This document shows, one piece after another, positions 33,998 through 43,923 of a stretch of DNA of 64,000 bases. This DNA is from Aquatica leii (lineage: Eukaryota > Arthropoda > Insecta > Coleoptera > Lampyridae), in contig CM069432.1 of assembly GCA_035610365.1 (NCBI GenBank), forward strand, positions 110,565,529 to 110,629,528. Direction: 5' to 3'. A program made the translations under genes and the position numbers. Numbering within the stretch: position 1 is the first letter of the stretch; each line of letters starts with the position of its first letter. Under the pieces are notes generated by a model, which was not told where the DNA came from, did not search any database, and saw only the letters and a program-made list of their open reading frames with translations.

Positions 33998-36900
33998 TCA
34001 CCGGTAACCGTATGGAAGTGTATCCATACTATCGTCTAAACGACGTCTCTTTGTATAATTTACACGAAACACTTTTCGTTCAGGTCGCGACAAAACATCA
34101 AATGTGGAATTTCTACAAATACGTCGATCCGTCTGAACATACGTGTCCTCTGCTTGATCCAAAACCATGTTTCTAAGGGTTTCAAAATTGACATTCTGCG
34201 AATTTTTAAAATTTAAGGTAATACCTATAACTTTACAAATATATTCGTGTTGATTGGAATTAGTCGAAAACACCTTAAAAGCATAATTCTTCAAACCTCC
34301 GCTGACAAATTCTACAATTTTACTACCAGGAATGTAGCATTCGATCTCGTCCGTCATATCGCCTAGAAAATCTCCTGTCACGGGGACCCATTTACCTGGC
34401 TTTTCAGTAAAAATTATAGAATCCGTATCGAAGTAGAGGACACGTCGGCCCAATTGTTTCAAGTATTTGTATAACTCCAATCTTGCGTTAGCAGTTGTAT
34501 ATGTCGCCAAAGCAACGTTTACAGTTTTTAATGGTACAATACCTTCATCCGGCTTATCCCAATTTAAGATAATAGTGCGCTGTGCAAATTTACCCCAAAA
34601 TGAATTTAAACATAACTTTCCAATATAACGCATACCGGGGTTTACAGAAATATTCGACTTGTCTAATGCAATCCCCTCTCGTTCGAGATACTCAGATACA
34701 TATCGCTCCTTTGCTTGATCATCCGTACACCAAGATGGCCACCCGCTAGACTCCTGTTTCAGTTTCAAAAAATTGTTCACATATTTTGTGAACAAACCCT
34801 CCGATCTAGAACTTCTATTTTACTGTGCAATTTCGTATTCTCAAACTTCTAAAATTTCTAACACTTTATACCCCTGTGACAACGCTTCTCGGAGCTCGTC
34901 TACTACGTAAGTACCGGTAAACTTACGTTCATCGTCTGTATGGTTGCAGATACCGTTAAACATGGTTTCGCCGCAAACCCTGCATAAAATAAACATAAGC
35001 TTGCCGTGCATTCTACAAGGCAGAACGGGGTGGTATAGGCTTGTGGGCGGAAGGACGGTGCATTTAATAATGCCTTCAACTGCGTCTAAAGACAATTGCT
35101 GACAGACATCATTACCTACATGGATTTTGGGATGAGCTACAGGATATTTACCATATTTGTTGACAAGTGGATGAAGGGAGCATACGTCAAGGTAACGGAT
35201 AGACTCGTTTTCTTCTGCCTTGTAGTACAGTTTGACGGCATTCGTACGACCTCCAAAAAAGCTGTCACGAGGGTTCAAAGGGGTATTCCGAATTACGGCA
35301 TGACTAGCTGTGAATTCTAATGCCTGAATATTAATTTTGAGAAATTGCCGAAACTTACACTCTTTCATTTCTACTAAGTTATAGCCGAAAGAACGGATGC
35401 GGCTCGCTGTAGTCTCAGTTTTTTCGCGCCTTGCAAACATCGTATCCTGTTTATCGCCACTAAGTTCAGCTGTCTAATTTGGAAAACAGATCTCGCAGCC
35501 ATGAAAATAGCACTCATGAAACTGATATACGGTGTTTGTAGCGTGACAAAAACCGTCGACTAAGATACCCTCCTTTAGCTTAACTTCGCGGGCATTTCCA
35601 GCGTGCTCAATTTTGATATCTAAAGTATGTTCTAACCAAAGCAACCATTTGATTGCAATGGTAGATTGCTTGTCAGCCATTCTATAACCGTTAAGAGGAA
35701 TAAGTCCAATAGAATTTTCGGTTAAGTAATTGCGTCTAAACACTGAATTGCATGCCCCAGCGATTGTGCAAGATTCACGAAAGGGGTCAACTCCGTTAGA
35801 AGTGGTAAAACGGTTCCAAAATTCCAAGCAAGCTCTTCTTAAGATATTGACGTCGTCTATGCAATGTTTTACAATTTCATTTTAAAAATTAAAAACATAA
35901 TTATTGCTTACTTGTTCATGGTACCATTTCACAAAATCATTTCTAACTGAAGTTGACATTTCGTCATAACCGTAATAATGCATGGGTAGTAAGGGTCCAA
36001 CATAATTTTGATTTGCTAATGTATTAAAGAAATGGGGGAAATAACCTTTAGTGCCACGGAAGTTGAAAGTTTTTGGAAATTTAGCTAATGGCATTGGAAT
36101 ATAATTCTTTGAGTCGATAAATTTAATATTGCCATCGCAATTAATTGACATTAATTTAGCACCGTTTGTGATTATCTTAGGGTACCAAGCGTTTCTGTTT
36201 TTTAACAATTCTTTTAATACGAATGCCCCGTCGTACCCCTTCATATTATGTGCCAATGCCACTATACTACCTTTACTGTTTTCCTTTTTCAAACTGGAAA
36301 CATAATTTAAAAATGCGCTGACAGGATTTTCTGTAAAGATATGTTGTCTTTTACCACAAGCTATACAATCTTGGTTCATGTTATCAATATCAATACACGA
36401 TTTACACACTTGTTGTGCTACACATAAAGTGGGGACGTGTAAAAACATATTTGTAGTGCCTGTTACAGGTGTATCCTGTCGTGCTTCTAAATCAAAGAAA
36501 ATAAAAATTAAATTTTGATTGAATGTTTTTTTGTTTAAAGTTTTTTTTGCCATAAAACATTGATGACGGATAGGTTCTTCGGAATTGCTATTATTGCAGT
36601 ACTTGTACCCGCACTTATGCGGTTTAAATTTATTTACCCATACACTATTAAGGCATGACTTACACCTACACAACGTCTTGCACAATTTCTCGGCATGATT
36701 TTTAAAGCAATCGCGACCCCGAAAATCTCTATTACACGAATTGCACAGTATAAGTTCTAAATCTTTGTTACATGGGGGTGTTGAATGACAGGCCGGACAA
36801 ATGTACTTACAGTTTTTGTGACTTGTTTTATTGTTTGATCTGGTACGACACATCTCGCAGAAAAACGTTGTTGAAAACGCTGAACACAGATTAGTAATAA

Positions 36901-38298
36901 CGTTGTAGTGGTTTTCTTCTAAAATCGAATTCAGAACAATCCTGTCATCAGCACGGGGTCCTTCAAAGTAGACAGATTTACCTAAAATTAAAAATTGATT
37001 ATAATAATTCATTATACGCAAATTTAAAATTATTTACCTAATCTATTGTTATAAACCACAATTGTATAATTTACAAGAAGCTCTTAAAATTGATGAATGT
37101 GGTCAATGTTTCCCCCATTGCTAAGGTCCACACCAGCAGCTTTGCATAGCTCCAACGCCTTGGTAGTCATTATTGGACTGCCTTCTTCTAATAAAGTCGC
37201 GACATTCATGTTTCGTGCTGCCCATGTCATTGCAACCACCAATGCACGAGCAAGACATAAAGTGTCTGGATTCTGTATAACTAGGATTCCCTCCTTACGA
37301 CGGCAAAATTCCTCATAACTGACCCCAGTCATTCGATTACGTGTACCATAACAGGTAGGCAGAGAAATGTGGTCCAGATGCAAACGTAGGGCATCGGTAG
37401 AAAAGAAATTTACATTGCTTTGTAATATCTTTTCCAGCGTCGCCATGATCACTTTTGAATTAAGTTGATCCCTACGTCTAAAAGAAATCCCGATAGGTTT
37501 TTCGGGGAAGTTTTTGTTGCGCAAAACAACACCTACGCGATCCGAAGCCGATGCATCAATCAATAGATGATTTAAAAGCTCATTAAATGCATTCTAAAAC
37601 GTTAAACTGTAAATAAATTCAAAATAAAATGCGTATACTTTACCTTACAGGGTTGGATGCTACAGGTACGTTCTTAAACTTAAAAACCATAGTTTTAGCG
37701 ATGGTTTTAAATTTCTTTAGCTCTTTTTCCCCTTCGCATATAACGTGAAAATGGCGAAAGCTACTGTTTGGCGTTAAGCCTTCTCCGACAAATATCTGTA
37801 ATAAAATAATTTAATGTTTTATAATTTCTTTAATACTTTCCGTAGTAACTTACATCTGATTGAGTATCTCGAGATGTCTACGGCCTAGACGAATAGCTAG
37901 TAAAGTGACTATTGTCAGGTGTTAAGCCTTGTCCAACAAGAGTCTGTAATCATTTAAGCCTTTATGATTTGTTAAATATTTATAAAGATAACTTACATTT
38001 GTGCGATTTAGTCGAGATGTCGACGGTTGTGGGTTACTTCTTATTGTCCGCTCAGACAAAACCTTAGCATTCTAAAATAAATACATTTAATAGTGATAAT
38101 AGATACTTTATTTTAAAATGATCTTACCATAATCTCAGTCACTTTTTCTGCTAATTGCAAAAGAAGTCTTTCAACTTCTTTACTGAGAGAATCGCCGTGA
38201 AGCACAAGACGGTCACAAATATCGTTATACACCTCCAGCAATTCATTATTAGAAAACACATCACACGAAAATAGATTTAAAAGAGTAGACACCGACAT
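33998..38298 (-). pseudogene. Polinton protein-primed DNA polymerase B, six exons, six stops
   Basis: Minus strand. Exons, from good GT/AG sites that keep the frame: 38298-38128, 38071-37997, 37943-37854, 37795-37649, 37593-37038, 36981-33998; introns are 53-58 nt. Family landmarks: LCLARALVVAM in the N-terminal region, ExoI FIFFDLEARQDTP, YLDVCSLHPLVNKYGKYP (polymerase motif A), GKLCLNSFWGKF (motif B), VLYFDTDSIIF (motif C, YxDTDS). In-frame stops: TAG 37880, TAA 37086, TAA 35884, TAG 35476, then TGA and TAA near 34838 and 34820; no frameshift is needed within the last exon. It would replicate the element from a terminal protein. Confidence 0.9.
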
Positions 38299-38639
38299 AA
38301 TTAAAAATTTGTTTGTTCAGGATTTGAAAAACAATTGAAGTAAGTATCCAACAATTTACTTTTATACTGTTTTTACTGTAAAAGAATGTTTGACATGCGC
38401 TTTCCTGTAATAATTACTTTTGCGTAAAGTTTTATTAACAATTTTTGGTTTTTCCTAATTAAGATCGTTGAAACATATTTATGCATTTATGACTTATTCT
38501 TTTTGTTTTAAGGAACTGATAATAACTAAATAGACGAAAAAGGCTTATTGGTTTATTAGTTTTTTTTTCATAATCTAAACTGTATAAATATGATATTAAG
38601 TAAAATCTTAAAATTATAAGGAATTTACTTAAAAGAAAC
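38299..38639. other. Upstream region of the Polinton polymerase
   Basis: AT-rich; it should contain the polymerase promoter. Nothing diagnostic is seen. Confidence 0.4.
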
Positions 38640-39490
38640 ACATCACTTCCGTTACATCACTTTCGATTATCAAAAACGACTGTGTTAATTATTTTTCTGT
38701 TCCGTATTTTCCACAGTTTTATCATCTTATTTCCAAATTAAATAAAAGCTATGACTTTAAGATTTCTTTTTCACAACCTCCTACCCTACGCAGCATCTTC
38801 TCAACAGACATTGAACATCACAACAAAAATGGAAACAGTGGGATTTACCAATTAGTTTGCTCCTGCAAAAAATTTTATATAGGTAAAACTAAGATGGCTT
38901 TCGATATTAGACTAAAAGAACATTTACGGTATATCAACAAACCATCAAAATATTTAAATAATCCGTCGTCCATAAAGTCAACCTTCGCTGAACATGTTCT
39001 AAATTTTAACCACTCAGTTATTTCTACCACTCTTATTCATCCTATTTATAATAACACTTCTAACCAACTGTTAGATTCACTTGAGATGATTTATATCAAA
39101 AGTGCCCCTAGATCATCACTGTTGAACGATCAGTTTAATTTTATAAATTTACAATTGAATTATTCATAATTGTTATAAAAGATGCTACCTCTGCCATCTG
39201 TTGTACGATTATAAAATTTACCAAAATATTTCACCTTCAATTTTATTTATATAAAATTTGATATTTCAGACCTTATCAATTTTATTAGTTATTGTAATTT
39301 CATTGTGTTAGTTAGTTTATGTAGTCAAATATTTGTTTTTTACTAGGTAAGCGTAATTAATTATTAGTTGACAATTTTATATAATAACAACGTTTTTAGT
39401 CTGAAGATGGTCATATATTTTTCAAAGACCGAAACATGTCACTAAGTATATAAAATAAATTATAAAACATTACATATTGGATAACGACAT
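38640..39490 (+). mobile_element. PLE fragment (GIY-YIG end) nested in the Polinton
   Basis: A plus-strand open frame from about 38640 to 39169 covers the end of a PLE RT and the whole GIY-YIG nuclease: GIYQLVCSCKKFYIGKTKMA, R..EH, FAEHVLNFNHS and an E residue in LDSLEMIYI. It is followed by a 3' region with a hammerhead-like core. No RT catalytic motif remains, so the copy is 5'-truncated. It lies where the Polinton integrase could have been. Confidence 0.75.
39401..39434 (+). ncRNA. Hammerhead ribozyme-like core in nested PLE
   Basis: CTGAAGA, T, stem GGTC/GACC, GAAAC, in the same strand and position relative to GIY-YIG as in the 3.9-7.0 kb PLE. Confidence 0.5.
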
Positions 39491-40717
39491 TGTCTATTTT
39501 ATTTATTGATTACTTAAAAGAGTTCAGGAATGCGGTTTCTAAATGACCTAATTTTAGTACATCGATAACAATTAACGTGTAGATAATTATTTCTTTGAAA
39601 AATTTTCAAACGTTACAATAACTATATATATCTATACAATCTTGAGATTTGTGACATCATATGAATAATAGATCTTTGAGATATTCTAAAATTAATTTTT
39701 GTTAGCAAATTTGAAAGATAAGAGATTTTTTAACGGTTTTTGTTAAGTTGTAAAATTTTCTGACTTAATGAGCTTGACATTGCCAATCACTTTCTACATA
39801 GGTAATTAACATAAATATAATTTGATTCATTACGACTAGATATAATTTTGTTTTCTTTACAATAATTTTTAAAAAATACTTATACATTTTTCTTTCTGTT
39901 TTGTCTTTTAAAATATTTATCTTAAAATTTTAGATATTATAATGATTTGCAAAGTGTAAAATGCTTTTAGCTAACAAAAGAAAGTTTTTGAACAACAGTA
40001 TTTATGGAATTTACACTAATTACATGTCATTGGAAAAATTAATTTGTTGAAACAGGCTACTTGTATGAATCGACAGGTATGTATCATAAAACTGTAATTA
40101 ATAATTAAAGAAATTTATTTTCGTCGACACTTTCTTTTATTGTCGCATTTACATTTAGTTCGGTTTTAGCCGCGTACAATTTTAAACAATAAATTTATTT
40201 TTCGCAAATAGTTATTGCATTTAGTTTAGTACGGTGTCTTTTTTGTGTTAAAATATTTGCGAGTGTGTTCTTTTATATTAAATTAAAATTTATAAATTTA
40301 AAAACAAATTAGTGGTACCTACTATGTGGTAAGTGTTTTTTCTTTAAGTTAAATCCTTTTAGTTTTTTCTTTTCTTTTAAAATTTAAAAATTTTAAAAAC
40401 ATTTTGCTACCAACTGATAACAGTAGTTTCGCCATTTTAAAACTATTTTTACTACCAACTGCGAAAAATTATTGCATCATTTTATAAATTGTTTTGTCAC
40501 TAATTTTTAAATTTATTCAGCCATCTTAAAAAGTATTTTTGTCGCTAATTTTGTTAATTTCCTTTTTGTTTTACTAATTCAAAATTGTTTTCAAAACTTT
40601 ATTTTGACCTAGCTAAAAATTATTAATTGTTATATGTTTTAAATTTTTGTTTATATTAAAATTATTATCTATCTTTAATTTCTAAAACTTGAGTTTTAGA
40701 AAATTATCGTGCAACTT
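39491..40717. other. Noncoding right part of the Polinton
   Basis: AT-rich, no frame. The missing integrase gene is not here; 40360-40740 has several diverged copies of a phrase like CGCCATTTTAAAACTATTTTT(A/G)CTACCAACT, a short tandem repeat. Confidence 0.45.
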
Positions 40718-41230
40718 CTAAAAATTATTCCGCCATTAGTACTAATTTTTTATAAAAAAAATTATGTTTTTTAATTTTTACTATCTTATTTACAATTATC
40801 GGTTTAAACTTAACAATCGAATTGGTGTAGTGGTTATACTCGCTGCTTCGTAATCGAGGAGCCCGGGTTCGAGTCCGGGTACACTCTCAGCTTTTTTTAA
40901 ATTAAAATTCTCATTCGAATCTATGACGCATACAAAATTACCGATTATGCGATGACGTAACATAAAAACAATGTGAGAGAGAGAAAAAATGTGTGAGAGA
41001 GAAAAATGTGTGAGAGAGAAAAAATGTGTGAGAGAGAAAGAATGTGAGAGAGAGAAAAATGTGTTAGAGAGAAAAAATGTGAGAGAGAGAAAGAATGTGA
41101 GAGAGAGAAATAATGTGAAAGACAAAACAAACTTTCCCAAAAAAAAAACCAGCTTATTCACGTTTATGGCGAGGTCAGTAATGACGTCAGTGAAAGTGAA
41201 AGTTCAAGGTTGCGTCGCCCATATTCTACT
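40718..41230. repeat. Polinton right terminal inverted repeat
   Basis: Inverse copy of 27358-27870. Its low-complexity GAGAGAGAAAAATGTG array (40975-41117) differs in unit number from the left one, as expected for a slippage-prone tract. Confidence 0.9.
40818..40890 (+). other. tRNA-like segment with Pol III A and B boxes, right TIR
   Basis: Same A box (TGGTGTAGTGG) and B box (GGTTCGAGTCC) as in the left TIR, here on the plus strand, so both copies point outward toward the element tips. Confidence 0.6.
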
Positions 41231-41236
41231 GAAGTT
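41231..41236. repeat. Right 6 bp target duplication of the Polinton
   Basis: GAAGTT, matching 27352-27357. Confidence 0.9.
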
Positions 41237-41751
41237 GTTTTCTATCATCTTCCGAAATGCATTTAATACAATGTGCACTAAACATATTACGGTCACGTTT
41301 TATTTTTGAAAAACTTTCCGTTTAATATAAACGGTGTTGTTAATGCCAATTTATTAGCACCCTCTGCATTATGCTGCTCTCCAACAGATGCATTTTTTTA
41401 TGTTCAGTGAAGATCGAAATATTTATTAATCGGCTTTGATATAGGTAGCAAACTTGCAATTTTATCCCACGCACAGAACACCGTTGCAAAACACAACAAA
41501 AAATTATGGATGCTATGAGCATTGATAAGAAAAAGGTTTTGATGCCAGCCACAAAAACTTGCGCAAACGTTGGTATCTCTAGGTCGCCTATGAGTAAGTA
41601 TTTAAAACAGAAAATGTTTCTAAACTCCCATTTAAAATAGAGAATAGAAAATGGATTTAGGTTAGGTATTTAAAATAGGAAATAGAAAATGGCATTTTCA
41701 TTTTAAGTAGGTATTTAAAATAGATTTATTCAAAATAGTTACCCACCTCTG

Positions 41752-41759
41752 GTCAAATC
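41752..41759. repeat. Right 8 bp target duplication of the outer hAT
   Basis: GTCAAATC, matching 26444-26451. Confidence 0.75.
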
Positions 41760-41869
41760 AAATACTTATATGCCCTATTTACCTTTTGGTGAAGGGTGTT
41801 TAGCATATTGAAACAATTTACATTCTAATTGTAGGATCTAGTAATTAAACTTACTTTTTCTAAACAAAC

Positions 41870-42850
41870 AACGTTCCTCTACATATTATATTATTCGTTT
41901 TACTTCATCACCATTTCACTACATGTTTTCTTATGTCATTTCTACCACTCTTGCCATTACCAATTTTCCTATATTCAACCCGCATTAGTCTCGCTGTTGT
42001 CTTTCGATAGTGTTTTTTATTGAAACTACCTTTCGTGTTGTACGTATTTCTTCGTTTCTTACTCTGTCTCTTTTTGTTATTTCCATGACTCCTTTTAAGT
42101 ATTTTACTTCGCATGCTTGCTTACTGGTTCCACTTTTTTTGTATAAGCGAGCTATAGTCTTTCTTAATATTTCCCCAATTTCTCTTACCTTTAGGCTATC
42201 CCAGATGATTCTTCTCGGTATACTATCGAAAACTTTCTCGAGGTCAATAAAAGCCGTATATACGTTTTTTTTCGTGGTATTTTTCAATCAATTGTTTTAT
42301 TGTGAACATGTAGTCCTGTATTCCTCTACCTATTCTGAATCCACTCTGTGATTCTTTCATTCGAATTTCTGTTTTAGCCTTTAGTTTGTCGTTTAGCAGT
42401 CTCTTGTATACTTTGAATGAGTTATCTCCCTATACTTTTTGCATTCTTTTTTATTCCCCGACATATATGGGTAATATTATATCGATCGCCCACTCTTTCG
42501 GAATCTTGCTTTTTTCTGCAATTTTATCTCGAATTTTATCGATTAGTATTGTTAGTACCTCAATTACATTATTTCCTAGCAGTTTCAGCATGTCTGCACT
42601 TATACCATCATGTTAATGGGTGTTAGCTCTACGTTTAATAATTTCTCGATCTATTCTTTCCATCGCCGCATTATATCATCGTTCTCAGTTAACGTTTTTC
42701 TTTTCTTCGAGTTCATGTATTGCCATTTATCTTCTTTTCCTTTCCTTAACGTTTAATATTTTATAGAAGAGCTTCTGGATACCCGCACTATCTTTTTCCA
42801 TCTTTCTTTATAGAAATGAAAATATGCGTAGGTAATATAGTATCTCATTC
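41870..42850 (-). pseudogene. Non-LTR retrotransposon (LINE) RT remnant
   Basis: Minus strand, several frames: DGISADMLKLLGNN (about 42620), YKVYKRLLNDKLK, SQSGFRIGRGIQDYMFTIKQ, then YTAFIDLEKVFDSIPRRIIW with the RT motif A aspartate (42287-42220). The later part jumps to the C-terminal tail RDRVRNEEIRTTRKVVSIK, so the YADD-containing middle is deleted. The order and motifs are those of an RTE/CR1-like LINE ORF2; the clade is not decided. Confidence 0.7.
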
Positions 42851-43921
42851 GTAAGTTACGATGTCATCATGTCACGGATTTTCATATGATTTATAGTACA
42901 AGCATGAACAAACTATAAACCTATAGTACAGGGAGAGTTAGTATGTGTAAAAGTGGGGTAAGATTAATTTAAACTTTTCAATCTAATAATTTAAGAGAGC
43001 AGTTGTTGTAAATGGAATATTTTTTTAACTAAACAAAGCTAACATGAGAAGTGATGAGACGTTAATATACAAGTATTTTTACTACTTTCCGTAAAGCTAC
43101 ATTTCGCGCTCAAGTATTAACTTTAATCTTATTTAATTTAAAATTGTCTTACTAAATAATGTTTATATTAATGTCTCATCAAACATATGATTAATTAGAT
43201 TGATTAGACTGCATTTTTTTCTAATTATATCAAATAGTAACAAATATTAATAAAGTTTAAGAAATAACTGCAGTTATTAAAAAGAGCACGTGAGGTTTTA
43301 TTAAGTTGGGGTGTTTTGAAATAAATGGTGTCTATTAGCAAGCTAGTTTTGAGTACAAGTCGTTTTAGATATGTGATGTAAAATACAATGGCACCAATGG
43401 CACGTTGTATACTTATAATTTTATAAGGTTCTTCTGTTTCCGCCTAAATTTTTAGGTCAAAAAAGCATAAGTCTTTAAAATTAGAAAAGATTCGACGTTT
43501 ATAAAAATGTTGAATAAAGCAGGAGTATATTAAGTCCAAAACTATCCGACGTAAGAACTGACAAATTTTTAAACTTACATCTTACTAAATTACCTAACTG
43601 CAGTTCTTTTTTAGATATCGTTTATTTCGTTTTTTTACGCCCTGATGAAGCCCTTACGATTACTTCGGTTACAATATTAACACGGTCCAAACCTGAAAGA
43701 CGTTAAAATCTTAGCATGTGATTGTTTATCCGTGTTTTACTTAAGATTATGAATTTTATTTCGGAATTCGGAGTAGAACTGCCTTTGTGTTTGATTAAAA
43801 TTTTATGTTCAGGTGCAAGAAAACAACTGCCTAAAATATGTTGAACATAATTTATTTCTGCTTATTCTTGTTCTATATTTAAATATTTTTAATAAAATAC
43901 AGATACTCCTAAATTAACTAA
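42851..43921. other. Intergenic, nothing firm
   Basis: CCCTGATGAAGCCCTT near 43640 faintly recalls the PLE hammerhead box but lacks the GAAA partner. No gene. Confidence 0.4.
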
Positions 43922-43923
43922 TA

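Larger units (their letters stand above)
27358..41230. mobile_element. Maverick/Polinton element, complete ends, 13.9 kb
   Basis: Both ends start AGTAGAATATGGGCGACGCA and the 513 bp terminal inverted repeats are followed outside by a perfect 6 bp duplication GAAGTT (27352-27357 and 41231-41236). Terminal AG and a 6 bp duplication are diagnostic of Polintons. Rightward genes: unknown 266-aa protein, packaging ATPase, pX-like core protein, capsid remnant, DxQGF protein, adenain-type protease. Leftward: protein-primed DNA polymerase B. The integrase expected in an autonomous element is not found, the capsid gene is truncated and the polymerase has stops, so this copy is defective. It is shorter than the usual 15-20 kb. 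Confidence 0.93.
26452..41751. mobile_element. Outer hAT-type element hosting the Polinton
   Basis: The left end reads TGGAGGTAGGTAAAATAG and the right end, reversed, CAGAGGTGGGTAACTATTTT, a hAT-type terminus. The 8 bp duplication GTCAAATC is present at 26444-26451 and 41752-41759. Both ends have AT-rich subterminal arrays of ATTTAAAATAGAAAATG-like words (26470-26630 and 41596-41745). Without the nested Polinton and one copy of its duplication it is only about 1.4 kb, so it was a non-autonomous copy. No transposase is recognised in 26640-27357 or 41237-41590. Confidence 0.72.

Noticed and set aside
35830-35905. Sixth intron in the polymerase gene starting CAA/GTAAGC
   Set aside because: No AG acceptor fits, and the reading frame continues with family-like residues across a single TAA, so a nonsense codon is the simpler explanation.
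40818-40890. Functional tRNA gene
   Set aside because: A and B boxes fit, but there is no acceptor-stem pairing and the anticodon stem is poor, so it is kept only as tRNA-like.
42010-42626. Plus-strand Ser/Phe-rich frames
   Set aside because: They are antisense shadows of the LINE RT remnant on the minus strand.
43630-43690. Hammerhead core (CTGATGA near 43640)
   Set aside because: No GAAA box at proper distance and no stem II.
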